Part shown: one piece after another, positions 36,939 through 50,090 of the stretch
Layout of the letters: every line of letters starts with the position of its first letter
Position numbering within the stretch: position 1 is the stretch's first letter
NCBI GenBank assembly: GCA_028023455.1
Contig: JAQFVV010012546.1
Location: forward strand, 1,259,501 to 1,323,500
Direction: 5' to 3'
Source: Epiperipatus broadwayi
Taxonomy: Eukaryota; Onychophora; Udeonychophora; Euonychophora; Peripatidae
DNA length: 64,000 nucleotides
Made by a program: the position numbers and the translations under genes
The notes under the pieces: model-generated
What the model saw: only the letters and a program-made list of their open reading frames with translations
Told to the model about the DNA's origin: nothing
The model's database searches: none

Positions 36939-38742
36939 AGTAGTTTCATTTAATTTGACACTTTTTTTACAAAATTAAAAATAAATAAGTAAATGAAAAT
37001 TATTTATATTACAATTCTATTTAGAAAGTAATAATCTCTCCTCACTTGTATATACTATAATATAAGATCCGTGATTTTAAATGTGAGGATGCTCACATTC
37101 CAGCCACAAGATAAAGATTTTTGGCAAATAAGAATGGCCTTCTTATTTTCAAACCTTAATGTACTTATATAAGACAATCTTAAGTATTTCGGAATGATAG
37201 CATGAAAATATATTAAATCATTTACTTTATATTCATTTCTTTTAATAATCCTCATATTAAACATTGGTGATTTAATATTATATGGCACAAGTCAGGGGGG
37301 ATTATTACCTTCAGAATAGAATTACAATCTGTCAATACATTAGTAAAATTCATTGATCATTACATATTTTCATTACATTTTTATTTTCACATAATAATTA
37401 TATTCATTTTCTTAAGAATACATTTTGATATAAAGTCAACTGATTAATCTAAATATTTTTAAATAATTATTCAAAACAAATGCATTACCTGGTAAGTATA
37501 ATACTTCAGTATGACAATTCAAAGAGAAAGAATACATATTATATATTTCTGAATATGAGGTTGATAATATTATTGATGTTGGATAATAAACATCATACTG
37601 CACTTCGGATGCTCAGAATTAATTGGTTCATTATTTTTTAACTTCAAATTTTCATATACATCTTCTATATCCATTACATATAGATAGCTGAAACTATGGA
37701 TATTAACAAATAATATACATGTTTAACATATAGACACACCTATGACACTATTCCAGTTGAATAACTAAATAAGTGTATGAGATGTAAGATGGGGAACAGG
37801 TTGACTGAAATATGAAATATAACAGCATTCATACACAGATAAGACCACTCATAAACATTATGCATTTTATTTTAATTACACATTTTTAAAACTATGGATT
37901 ATATGGAAGGTTGCTGTATTTTATATTCTCTATTATTTTCTTCTATCATCTCATTTCTTTTAATATTGTTACTCTTAAATAGTGTTTGATAGTTTTAATT
38001 TTGAAATTAACCACTTACTTCTATGACGCAACAAAAGCATTAGAATTTCTCTTACAATTATGAAAACATTGAGATAAAAATGAAATTAAATCATTAGAAA
38101 TAAATCAAATGATGATGATTTTTATATATAAACTTTTATAGATTTATTTTTTCCCAAATAATTTTGTATTATCAGTATCTGTCATTACTATGGATGAGTT
38201 TAGAATCAATTTGTTGCTCTTGTTCTCAATAATTTTCAAGTTGTTGCTTAGATTTTTGAGAAGAATCAACCTTTTTTTAATGAAAGGAAGAGATGTAACC
38301 ATCAAAGTGTAATAAAAAATGCCTTAATTTATACCATCAGTTGACTTGAATTCAATGTTTCATTTGAGGTTTATCTTTTTGCAGTTGGGTGTGTCAATCA
38401 AACTATCTTCTTGCAATTTTTCATCTTTTTGTTCATAATCAAACTATTTCTAGACTCTAATGTTGATGAAGTGCCACATTTTGGGAAAAGACCGAGTTAA
38501 AATTAATAGTCTCAGAAAATTCTTCAGCTGATTAAATTAGTTTATTAAAATATTCTTGATTTGGCAAAATTTTGAGTTCTTCAACATCCAGTTTTTATGT
38601 GACTTTAGAAAACTTTATTCTGAGGATACTTACTACTTTGATTTGTAAAAGAATTTCACTCAAATGATGTTAGAAGAAACAAATTTGAAAAAATCAATTT
38701 TGGAAGGCAAATAATGTGCTTAATATTTTGTATCTGCATTTC
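36939..38742. other. AT-rich sequence, no feature supported
   Basis: The minus-strand frame at 37055-37288 (77 codons) has no recognised domain. Nothing else supported. Confidence 0.35.
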
Positions 38743-38756
38743 TTGATTAATCATTT

Positions 38757-39050
38757 GATAAATCAAACAGTGCATTATATATATATATTCAAAACAATGC
38801 AATAATTAATACAGTAAAAATATTTTAAAAACAAATATATACCATAATATGTACCGTAATTTTTTTTGTATATATTTGTAGTGGTTTTTTGTAATACAGT
38901 TTGAATCTAGTTGATAATGGCTACATAGATAGTTGAAAGTACTTCTATTAAATTATGGTATATATATGTTTTTAAAATATTTTTTACTGTATTGATTATT
39001 GTATTGTTTTGAATAATTATATATATTTTATTATAATAGGAATACAGACA
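38757..39050 (+). mobile_element. Foldback element with PLE-type hammerhead-like core, 14-bp TSD
   Basis: The arms 38787-38848 and about 38952-39014 are inverted copies (TTCAAAACAATGCAATAATT, CAGTAAAAATATTTTAAAAA, TATATACCATAAT). The core between them holds the motif at 38905-38949. The flanks are TTGATTAATCATTT (38743-38756) and TTGATTAATAATTT (39051-39064), 13 of 14 matching. The AAGTCA leader of the other foldbacks was not found here, so this may be a separate lineage with the same architecture. Confidence 0.65.
38905..38949 (+). ncRNA. Hammerhead-like motif related to the PLE at 61 kb
   Basis: Reads TAGTTGATAATGGCTACATA then GATAGTTGAAAGTACTTCTA. The minus strand at 61031-61078 reads TAGTTGATAAAGACTACAAA then GTGTATAGTCGAAAGTACTT, so the two are clearly homologous. 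Stem II here is GCTA/TAGT. GAAA is followed by the self-complementary AAGTACTT, giving a minimal stem III. Confidence 0.5.
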
Positions 39051-39064
39051 TTGATTAATAATTT

Positions 39065-39778
39065 ATATATATATCAAATGAAATTTAAATGGTTTTCATG
39101 ATTTAATTATTCTTTCCCAATGAGTCTGATTTATGATTTACAGGGTACAATAACAAATTGGGAATATGTATATATATATATTATATTAATTTCCAATGTT
39201 ATGTACATGAGAAAAGAAGTACATATATTTTTTGAATGATGTTAACAAAATTAACCATTTTATCTGATATTTTTTAAAGTGCCACTAAGAACAATATTTA
39301 AATTATATGCCTCAAATAATGAACAAATATTGCATGAAGATTCAAATTTGACTTTTGTTGTTGCATTTTATCATGTTTACTACATTTGATCCACTGTCGT
39401 AATCTCATCATTGTAAGTTATTTATGTTTAAGTTAAGTTTCTGTATTTATTTACCAAAAAAAAAAACCCACTTTCCTTATACTATCATAAATAGGACAGA
39501 ATAAAATAAAATATTTCTACACTATCATATTTTTTACATGTATAGCAATATATCTAAGAATTACAGTCAGCTGTTTAATATGTAAATAATTTGAGTTTTA
39601 GTCCAGTATTATTGAACAATATTTACATTTTAAAACTTCGTCCAATAGTAATTTTCATCCTCCTGTTACCCAAATACTTATTACATCAATTTGAATTTTG
39701 TTCTTTGAAATAGTGAACTACATTTGTACTATTCATTTATGAATGCTGAATTTATTTGTTGTGTTCCTCCATAACATT
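39065..39778. other. AT-rich sequence, no feature seen
   Basis: Nothing recognised. Confidence 0.4.
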
Positions 39779-39889
39779 GTCAAGTGTTGTTAACCGAGAG
39801 GTCATCGCAGCTGCCTTGCAAGCAAGTAGTTGGTTGCAGATGGTTGTGGGTTCACCTTCCGGCCGATGCTATGACATATGAAAAAAAAT
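39779..39889 (+). mobile_element. tRNA-derived SINE, subfamily B
   Basis: GTGTTGTTAACCGAGAGGTC (A box), ATCGCAGCTGCCTTGCAAGC, an extended variable region AAGTAGTTGGTTGCAGATGG, TTGTGGGTTCACCTTCCGGC (B box), CGATGCTATGACATATG and an A tail. Same structure as the copies at 19344 and 49980. Confidence 0.9.
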
Positions 39890-42800
39890 AGCAATCATGT
39901 TTACTGCTTTCAAAATGGTACTATTATTAGAAGTATGCAATTTATATGATATGATATGAAATGTAGTTCTTGTTTTGATAACAATTGTACTATGCGATAA
40001 TTAGTTAAATGACTACAATTTTTGGACTGCAGTGATTAATTTTTATTGTGATTGATATGCTGCAATTTTTTAATCATATTACTTTTCAATTCTATAAATT
40101 TTATATGATTATTCAAATCCCACAATCCAATTTGATTTTAAACTCAAGTATGAAAAACATGATGTGACTCTCAAAATTCGTTAGTGTTTGTTAATTTCAT
40201 TTTTGATAAACCAAAATTTTGAAACAAAAGCAATAAATGTGATCTTTACTTTCTGAATATTCTAACCAATGATTTGGAATTTAAAACGATTTTTGAATAC
40301 ACATAGATAATTATTTAGTCAAAATATTTAGCCTATATTATTTATAGTAAAATTATTATTTTTTTATTTGTGCAGATTCTTTTTCAATCAAACATTCTAT
40401 AATTTAATGATTAAAGTCATCATGTCACATTCCAGAATCACTTAGACTATCATTAGTTAGTTTTACATTCAAAGTGTCCACTGTATTGTGTTATCATACA
40501 AATTGTCACTATATAATAAAGGTTTAATCCTCCCCCCTCCTAAGATATTCAGGAGGTCTCTTTCATTGGTATTTCTTTTATTATATTCATAGTAATTCCA
40601 TTTTTATTTTGCTATCACTGACAGATACATCATTATATGGATCACATATTACTTTAAATGAGGATGATGATGAATTAGCTTTGACTTCTTTCTTGAAAGA
40701 CAATAGATGATTAATAATAAATTTTATGAATAATCAGCTGTTTTCTGTTCTCTTTTCACTAGTTGCTTTTTACTATACTGGTAACTCAACAGCTTTTGCA
40801 TATTTCTACCTGATAACTACATATCTATAATTAAGTAAATAATTACATTGTTTATTTATTAAAAATAAGTGAATAGGACTTTTTAACAAGCACATTTTAC
40901 TTTTTGAAAACTGTTAAAACAGATTTTATGAGTTGTACACTTCTTATTAGTTATCATACTATTTCCATTTATTTCAATGCACAAATAAACTTGACTAAGA
41001 GCAGTCTAAAAATAAAGAATAATATTTTATTTCACTGATGAATAATAAACTATGGATTAATAATGAGCAATAAGGGTTTTATAGATTTTTTGAGATACAA
41101 TCATAAATTTATTTTACATTTATCAGTCAAGTTTGACTTTCAAAGTTATATCATTATGTTTTTAAACACAATAATAATTAATTAAAGTTATAGATTATAG
41201 ATAATGAGAAAAAATTATGTAACTTTATACAAGCATATTCATTTTTTATGTTAATACTATTCATTTGTGTTAACTCATTACATATATATAACAATGATGA
41301 TAATAAGTTATTTATTTAATCAATTGTGTAAAATGAATGTATTTTAAACTAACGTTAGCATTTTACAGTACATGGACTTAAAGACCATGTGCAATACTAT
41401 TTCACATACTGTAATCATCAATTACAAAATTCAAAAATAAAAATAAAGAAATTGACAAAAAATACCACTAATTATATATTTCTAATAAATTTAAGTTACC
41501 ATCACTATCAAATGCTGTGTCATCTGAAATGTCTTTGTAAATATCTGTGAGCAACCATTAAGCATAAGCTTGGATAGAATCCATATTTATTTACTAAAAT
41601 TAATTTATACCTGTAAATTTTGAAATTATATACATTTTATAAATCCATTTCAATAATATAACACATGCCATTAAAAGAAAATAAGCTTTATTATGACACA
41701 GTAATTTGCCTCACACAAAATCTTACTACAGAATGCATGATTTGATCTGTTTGAAACTATATTTCCATGCATACCAGTTGTAAGTTGTCATCAAACTTAT
41801 TAAATATTTATGCAAAATTAATGTACTTAAAAATCACGTTTAATAAATCAGCTTTTTTTTTTAAATTGCAAAAATATGGAAATAATATGTAACATTAAAA
41901 AAAAAAACTCATCAATTTAACTTAAAATATTAAACAAGAGCTTATTTTAATTATATCTCATTACTTTTTCTCAAAACTTAAATATGTTAAAATGTTTAAC
42001 AAAGCAATGTGAACATGAAATAAAAAGTAGATCAAAAATGGCTGAAAATTATTGTAGTGAAGTAGTTCCTTAATTGCAATACATTTGATATACTCACAAC
42101 TTTATTTTTTTAATTAAATTCAATTCAGTGCATTAAAATGCTGTTTTTAAGTCATAAATTAGATAGATTAATTTATAAATTATTTTTATATAACGATTCA
42201 CTTAAATTTTTATATTAAAATATTATTAATTATACCAATGTGTAATGAATTTGTTTATATATATCGTCAGAGAAGGTGTTTGCTATTTTTTGCAATGTTA
42301 TTTTTTAATATATATATATTTATTTCGAATTTATAATTAAAAGTATATAAAAATAAAAGCAATTTTAAAAATAATGATATTGTATAGTCGCAGTATTATT
42401 AGCAAATTGAAAATATATATTTTTATATGAATGAACAATTTGCTTACGTTTAAAGGTTGTAAATGCTAACTGATCTTTTTAAAAGAAATATATATATACT
42501 GCAATATATATAAAATTCTGAATTAATTTTAGAGTATCTAAAAATTGCAAAAAATAATAATAATAAACTTTAAAAAAAAAAAACGAATTGCATTAACACA
42601 CACACAAAAAAAAATACATGTAATATTCTATAATAAAAACTGATTTGTATTATTTTGAACATATTTTTAATCATAACATTTTCCAATTAAATTTTTCTCA
42701 TGAAAAAAAGTACATATTAAAAATTAAAAATTTCATTTAAGTTGCTAAGATATTTTTAAATATAAATATCTTGTTTTATTTTTTAAACAATTTCGATTGT

Positions 42801-43724
42801 AATTGTTAAAAATGATATTGTGAAGTAGTTAAATAAAGGCACCAAAAAAAAAAAAAGATAAGTTAGAAAAATTGGAATTTAAATCAAAATGTTTTGAAGG
42901 TTAAATTTCATTTTCTATTTAATTTAATAAATATCTATTAAATTTAAATAAAGCTTCTTTAAGAAAAAAAAAACATCTTTTTCGTGAATAATAATTTTGA
43001 ACTAAATATTTAGAATTATATTCACAAAAAGATAAGTTTGGTCATTATTATATTTGAATTCCTACAAAGGTATTGAATAGAATTATAATATTTATTAAAC
43101 CAAAATTAGAGTTGCATAAATTTTAATGTGGGTAATAATTATTTTAAAATACACCAAACAATGCATTATGTTGCTTTTTCTAAATACTATTATCTAATCG
43201 CAGTAAGTCAGACCATTTACTTTATTCCTTATCCCAACAAGTTTTCACTAATGGATTATTAATTTGAATGACATAAGAATTCAAAGTATCTATTTTTCAT
43301 TGATAAAGGCTTTTAGCCTGAAATTAATTTGTAGATTTGAAATTAATACTACCATTTAATTTCCAGTGATTGCCTGAACTTATACTAAATAATTCTGTAA
43401 TAAAATAAAAAGTGTGAATTATCTCTTCTAATGAGATAGCTTGAAAATATGTGAATAATGTCTTTTTGCTTTGAAATAATAAGCTGTTTTTTTATCTGTG
43501 TAGAATTTTGATTATCTCAATAAATTTTGAGGTCTTAAAAAATGATGTAACTCGAAAATTGAGCTACTAGACTAAATTATGTTAAAAGAGTATGATAATC
43601 AAAGATTATTACTTCAACTTAATTTCATTTGTTATCTAACCTACCTTGGGCATAGAACTTTAGTATATACATATATAAGCCATTTGAATTGAAAATTCAA
43701 CAGTATTATCATTTCCAATTATTA
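39890..43724. other. Long AT-rich stretch, no feature supported
   Basis: Extremely AT-rich. Many short A, T and AT runs. No frame with recognisable similarity and no RNA gene. Promoter-like TATA words are meaningless at this composition. Confidence 0.4.
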
Positions 43725-44033
43725 TTGATCCACTACTGTTATTGTCTTTCCATGTTTAATCCATCTGTGATACATATTTTCTCTTCTTCATATTATCCAA
43801 TAAACTTTTTTATTTCATCCATCTATCTCACACTTTGTCTCTTTATAGGTCATTAATAATTCTTTGCAATTCAACTTAAAAAGTCAACTGTTCTTCTATC
43901 ATCTTTACTTGCCACTCCAGTTCAATTTTAGTCTTTCAATTTTTGCATTAATGTCAATAAGATGTGTTTTTTTCTCACCCAAGTATTTAACTTTTAATCT
44001 CCTCTTGTTAATTTTAATATACATCTCTCCATC
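43725..44033 (-). pseudogene. RTE-like LINE remnant B, 3' part
   Basis: The minus strand continues the LINE interrupted by the hAT element: EMYIKINKRRLKVKYLGEKK, THLIDINAKIERLKLNWSGK just left of the insertion, and further on RWMDEIKKFIG near 43820, matching the RWxDdIkk block near the C-terminus of RTE-type proteins. Heavily decayed. A plus-strand frame at 43864-44073 is a shadow. Confidence 0.7.
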
Positions 44034-47000
44034 CAGTGATGATATCCCAAATTTCCAAGAACCTATTCTCTAAAAGTAGGTTGTATTTAAGAACCTATTC
44101 TGTTTATTTTTCTTTTTTATAAGCATGGAAGCAAATCACTTCTTGGTTTCATACCTAAAAATTTTTGGCGACTTCTCAGAAATTTTGCATGCCCCCCTCC
44201 ACATACACAAAAAAGTGCTGCCTTGCACATGCACACTATGATATACTTTGCAATCTCACTTATGGAATTAAAAAAGAATTAAACCTTTTTCATAATTGGA
44301 AAAAAAAACTTATTTATTTGGCAAGATATTTCCATAGTGACATTCTAGTCACATCATATGTCTCTTCAGGTTGATGATGCTTTTTGACTATAGCATCATC
44401 AGCTGTGATTTCTTGGCCAAACTTGAACTGAGTCACTGCAATCCCAGTGATCTAATGGAAGACCTATCCAATTTATTACTAAAAGAATTTGCCACAATTT
44501 TCACTTCAAGGTGATTTCTTTTATCTGAATAAATTGTGTTCATCACAGAAAACCTTCATTCAGCCTTGGTTTTAATTATATTTTTAGCTCTTTGGATAGT
44601 TTCATGTACAACATGTTTCTGGTGATTTCTCAAAACATTTTTAACATAATCACGTAAATCATTAACTGAAATCTCATGGTGAAATGCTTTGTAAAAATCT
44701 GATAATTTCTCTTCAAATTCTTTCCAAAGAACTACAACTCTTTCCAGATTCCAAGCATTTCGGTTCACAATTTTAACTAATTGATGGATTTTATGATTTC
44801 TATCTTGGATATTATTACTTATGCTATTACAATCCATTAATCTTAATTCCATATTTGTTATCACTACATTCAGTAATTTTTGATGGGGAAGACTCACTCA
44901 TTTATTGTCTTCAACAAAATTAATATGCAGGAATTCCTTAGAAGAGATAGTTTTATTTATTATTTTGTGATAACTATATGCTTTAATTGTTTTCTTAATC
45001 AATTGTTCGGCATTCAATATATTTACACTCCTTCCTTGAATAGCATCCACCAACAAAGCAATTTCTTCTAGAATATCGATTCTTAAAGCTAGATCTCATA
45101 AAATATTTGTTGGCAAGATGTTTAGCCATTCCAGAAAATTTTTTATTAGTAGAAAAAAAATCATATAGTGCTGGATAGGCTCACCATGTTGCAACTGCTG
45201 TTCTATGACCGCATGCTTCCTATCTTGGGTTAAAAACTCTACAATTTTTAGAATTTCCAATTCCAAATTGGTTGAAATTTTATTCAATGTCATTTGGTTT
45301 TTATTAGACTGATGAAAGATTTTACATATTTCATTAATAAATGCTGTGAAGTGATTCACTTGCTTTATGTCTTTGATAAAATCCTCCAACATAAGCTGAA
45401 GGTGATGACTCAAACAATGCCAAATAATAATCTCAGAATAGTGGTTTTTTATTTTAACGTTCACTTCTGACCACATTTCCAGGATCACAATTACTCCATC
45501 TGACCAAAATCCAATCAAATTATTCTTCAAATATGGATTATCAATTCATACTGATTGCAGACTTTGTAATAGAGCAGTGTAAATGGTTTCAGCATCTTTG
45601 TTTTGTAATTCCACTAAATCTACAAAAATTGTTGGTGAGAAATCTGCATCTTTAACCTTAATAAAAATGATAAGAATTGGTTTGCATGATATTGTTGATG
45701 CCTCTTTAATTATAAACATGTCTTTAAATTCTGATCTATTATTTTTCTAAACACTTTCTTTTTAATGTATTTTTCAAAGTGCTCGACAATTTTGACAGCC
45801 AGGAATTGAGAATGAAGTCCCACTCCCATATCTAATCCACTCTTTTTTTATAATTCTATCAAATGGTCAATATCAGAAAACGGTCAGTTTCATTTTGCTA
45901 AAGTGCAAACCGTACTGAAAATTTTACAGATGGAGCTCATAAACTTTTCATGAACTTTGTCTATGAATTTGAAAATTGCATTTTTTGCACTTTCTTTCAA
46001 TTGCATCACACATATTTAGTATGCTTTTGATGAAAAGTGTTCCTTTATTTGTTTTTCGAAGAGAGGCTTGTTGAACCATTTTATTTGTTCCACTTGGAAC
46101 AATATTACTTCTCCATTCTTTTGACACATGAGTTGCCTTCACTTTTATTGACTCGATTTTGATATAGTTATCACACCCAAGCTTTTTTCCAATAATAAGT
46201 AAACCACAATATTTTTCTTTAAATTCATTGGCTTATTTCATGTTCCAGCAGCCAGGAAGGTCACTATCTACATTTATTTTATATGCATCTTTTGTACTTT
46301 TGGAATTGGACAGCTTATTTGTGTTGTCAACATTATTTTCTATTGCATCTGAAGAAACAGAAAACAAAACTTGATTCAAAATATCATCCTTTACTATCGT
46401 TTTCGATTCTGTATCAGATTTTGGATCTTTTATGAAGGAATCTGATATTGTTTGGCATTTTTGTTTCATTTCTTGATTTGAAAACGAGTCATAACACTTG
46501 ATGAGCCAAAGATATTGTTATATTTATCATCTTGACAAGTTATTCTAGAAAAAATATGTTGAACTTATTGTTAAAAAAAAGACGCACTGTTACATCAGAT
46601 ATAGCAAACTAAATGAAAATAATGTACTACAAACTTACTACAGCTGATCATCCATTAAATTTACTAATTAAATAAAAACAAATCTTGCATGATAAATATG
46701 TAAGTGAAGATATAAAGTATTTAAATAAAAAATAAAAGTTAAACAAATATTTAAAACAACGTCGGCATAACAAAATCATTTGAACAATGGTTTTATATTA
46801 TTATTTGTTTTCGCAATGATAGGTCCTTTTGAATAAAGTTATTTTATCTTTAAAGTAAAATAAATTCAGCAAGAGTAAATTTCATTAAAAAACACTTTTT
46901 ATTTGTATACTTTTAAAGAAACTAATTTGAAATGCGATAAATAATGGATTTAATTACTTAAAACAAAACTTGTGAATTATTTCTTGCAAAATAATTCTTA

Positions 47001-47313
47001 ATCACTCAAATTTCATCGCGCATATCACACGTTCCAATTGCAATATCGTATAGTCGAATTATTCTGGGGAAAGCATTTTGAACCCAATCTGTTCAAAAAG
47101 AATCATTGTTACATTTGATATAACAAAAAAAAAAAATACAAATAATGTTCTAGATTATTGTTGGAAATAATTAAGTAATTTATTAATTCAACTCTTTTTT
47201 AGGATAATAATAAAATTTATTTTCTGATAATTTAACTACCGGTTCGCTAATTTTTTTTAATTTTAAGAACCGGTTCGCGCGAACCGGTGCGAACCGGTTG
47301 GATATCATCACTG
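44034..47313 (-). mobile_element. hAT transposon (KIAA1586-like), perfect 8-bp TSD
   Basis: Terminal inverted repeats CAGTGATGATATCC at 44034 and GGATATCATCACTG ending at 47313. The 8-bp target duplication TCTCCATC is exact (44026-44033 and 47314-47321). The right end has subterminal ACCGGTTCG motifs in both orientations at about 47238-47300. Inside is a minus-strand transposase pseudogene. The element splits a LINE, whose sequence resumes directly after the TSD. The perfect TSD suggests a younger insertion than the 18.5-kb hAT. Confidence 0.95.
44430..46475 (-). pseudogene. hAT transposase pseudogene, KIAA1586-like
   Basis: Read from 46469 downward: N-terminal acidic/Ser region ending DSDLPGCWNMK (46233-46469). 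After a break come KKLGCD and KATHVSKEWRSNIVPSGTNK, then MVQQASLRKTNKG (the zinc-finger-like region of this family). Next FSDIDHLIEL, then LIGFWSDGVIVI (SDG catalytic-type block), IIIWHCLSHHLQLMLEDFI and FHQSNKNQ around 45096-45530. MELRLMDCNSISNN, VNRNAWNLERVVVLWKEFEE and the C-terminal ERCFSVMNTI-like dimerisation block (FSVMNTIYSDKRNHL, near 44560-44520) follow. Few stops and frameshifts, so relatively recent. KIAA1586-like is a name for the hAT lineage, not a host gene claim. Confidence 0.88.
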
Positions 47314-47321
47314 TCTCCATC

Positions 47322-49720
47322 CTTCACTGAGTGAACAGAATCTTTTCTAGATATGTGCCAGATCAGCTTCATTTTAATCTTTTTATTCTGCAATAATATC
47401 AATACATATATTTATTCTCATATCAATATTTTATATTTGATTCTTTCTTATTAATCCTAGCAAACATCTCTGCATACTTCACTGAATTACCTGAAGTATT
47501 TATTGTATTGATCTTCTGTTATTTCATAAATAAGAATCAATAAAACTCAATTGTTATAAAACAACAACCTTTTTTTCAAGCACATGGTCATATTTCCATT
47601 TAATATTAAGTTATTTCTATCAAAACCACTTCATTCCAGATTAATTCTATGAATAATTTTGTTTCCATAAGCATTAATTATCTGACTGAAGTATTTGTAG
47701 TTAGTTATTAACATTTTCTAATTATGACTGAAGTATTTGTATTTGCTAACTTTTTTAATTTATGATGATCAATCTTTATTTTTTTCTTTCTGAAAAAAAA
47801 ATCCATTCTACATTACTTTATTCTTTTTAGTATTTATCTTTCACTCTACATTTTTATTTTCATATTATAACTTGTGCAACTTTTTTCGAAAGTCTGAAAT
47901 ATTATTTGCAAAATCAACCACATCATTTACAAAAGGACTGTACAAATTAAATAGTCTCATTTATTTTAAATCTTTCACTTCATATTTTAATCCACACAAT
48001 ATTTTTTTAGAAAATTATACAGATAAAGAATCACCATGTTGAACACCTTTACAAATGTTGATTTTCTTAGTATTATCCTGCAGTCTAAACACTGGTGTTA
48101 CATTTTGATAAATATTTCCCCAAAATATAACAATATTCTGAGCTTACTACATAATTGATGGTCCAAAGTTTTAATCACTGAAAATTTTTTATAGAATCAA
48201 ATGTTTTTCATAATCTACAAGTTAAAGTATCATGGCAATGCATATACATTAGTTCTTTCTATTACTTTTCTTATATTTGGAAACAATCCATTATTTTAAA
48301 TCTACCTTTAAATCCAGATTGTTTTGTGTGGTTTAAATCCTAAGTTCACTGTAAACAAGATGTAATTAGCTTCTTTAAATTTTGTATAGGATTAATTAAA
48401 AACTGATGTGTCTATAATTTCTAATATTTTCTTTTTCATTTTCTTAAAAATCAATATAATTACTGCATTCTCCCAACCATGTGATACATTGTTATCATTT
48501 AGCAATTTGATATATAGTTTGGACAAAATTTTTCCTATTTTTTTCATCAGCACCTTTTAAGATATAAAGATAATTCCATCACATCCTGGAACCTTTTCTT
48601 TTTTGATAGATTTAATTGGATTTAATTGCATGTCTTTCCTATGCATTAAAAATACTTTGCAATTCAAAAAAAATATTAATTGTAGGGCATACTTTGTTTC
48701 TTTATCTTTATTGTAATTCTTTATAGAATTATTTTATATATTTTATGAAGTCATCTCTTCTTTTAATTATAGTTACATATTTTTGCCTTATTATTCAGGA
48801 ATAATTTTTCTTCCAATATTGTTGTTTTTACATGTTTGGAACATTTGTTTTCTTCTACACTTTTCTGTTCTAATTCTCAGTTATATTTTTATATATTATT
48901 ATTAACATTTTTTTATAATTATTTTATAGATCTGCTGAAGTTCAATTCATATTGGATCATTTTTTAATATTTTAATATTTCTTTTTTTAGATTTCTTATT
49001 AAAGTATCAGTTACCTTTTTGTTGATCCCAGATAACTTTGTGTCATCTTAAAATTCTTATATTTTAAAATAAGTACCAAGATTTGATGTAAAATTATTGA
49101 TGTTTTTTCAAAGGTTATGATCATCAATTGTTAATATTGTCTTTTAAAATAATTATCACCATTATTGTATTGCAATAACTTGTATCTTATATTTAACTAA
49201 TTGATGATTTCTGCCTATGTTGAATCTGTTAAAAAACTTAAACTACGCAAGTCCATTTAAGGAAAATATAATTTAATTCTGCTGCATCTTTATTTGGTGA
49301 AACAGTGAAACTTACTTACAGTATTTTCATCTTTCAATTATTTTCCATGTTTAGTAAAATGTTAAAAAAAGATCTATCTATATAAAAGTCCTCCACTTCA
49401 TCATTACAATGAAAATTTGTTGGAGCATAAACTAGAATATCTGATTTTGATATGTTTTGTTAAGTTAAATAACTAATCTTCATTCTGTCTGATATATTTC
49501 GATCTCATAAATGTTGTTCTTTTATTTTTTTTATTTATAATATACCTGAATACACTTTTGTTTCTAATATTTATGTCATTATAGTAAAATTTGTCTCTTT
49601 ATCAAATAAAGTGCTTGTTTTTTTCTTTTATCTTCACAAACTATGACAATGTCTCATTTAATATTACAACATTTTTCATCTAATTCATGTAAACATTTTT
49701 CATTTGAATATGACCTTCAG
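47322..49720 (-). pseudogene. RTE-like LINE remnant B, endonuclease and RT part
   Basis: Minus-strand motifs run in correct N-to-C order as coordinates fall: NDEVEDFYIDR near 49390 (endonuclease-like FY block), KVPGCDGI at 48573-48596 (the PGxDGI block), LCRLWKTFDSIK-like text near 48220-48180 (AFDSI block), NICKGVQHGDSLSV near 48055-48018 (GVRQGD block) and PFVNDVVDFANN at 47943-47908 (FADD altered to FVND). Frames shift often, and the catalytic pair is lost. The 3' remainder is at 43725-44033, beyond the hAT insertion. Assignment to the RTE type is from motif style. Confidence 0.72.
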
Positions 49721-49979
49721 TTACAGGTAACAAGTTAAAAAGCTATCATTGAATTATGGGATATTTAACATCCTTTGTTTTAAGTCACCAACCACTTATG
49801 GCTATACTCCCCTGGAAATAAAACCCTAATTTTCTTTCCATTATCACGATTATAAATATCTGAAAAACGATTATTCAGATACACATTTATCATGCCATCA
49901 ACTAAGGACTATAAGATTAATAAAAGACAAGTCCTTACTGTTTTTCTTTTTAAATTTAAAGATAAAAACCAATAAACTC

Positions 49980-50090
49980 TGTCTTGCGTTGTTAGCCGAG
50001 AGGTATCGCAGCCGCCATGCAAGCAAGTAGTTGGTTGCAGACGGGTGTGGGTTCATGTCCCGGCAGATGCTATGACATATGAAAAAAAAA
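49980..50090 (+). mobile_element. tRNA-derived SINE, subfamily B, 16-bp TSD
   Basis: GCGTTGTTAGCCGAGAGG (A box), GCAGCCGCCATGCAAGC, AAGTAGTTGGTTGCAGACGG, GTGTGGGTTCATGTCCCGGC (B box), AGATGCTATGACATATG and an A tail. Exact flanks AAAAACCAATAAACTC at 49964-49979 and 50091-50106. The minus-strand frame at 49898-50125 is a shadow of it. Confidence 0.93.

Noticed and set aside
39890-43724. Possible promoters from TATA-like words
   Set aside because: At this base composition TATA-like words occur constantly and carry no information.
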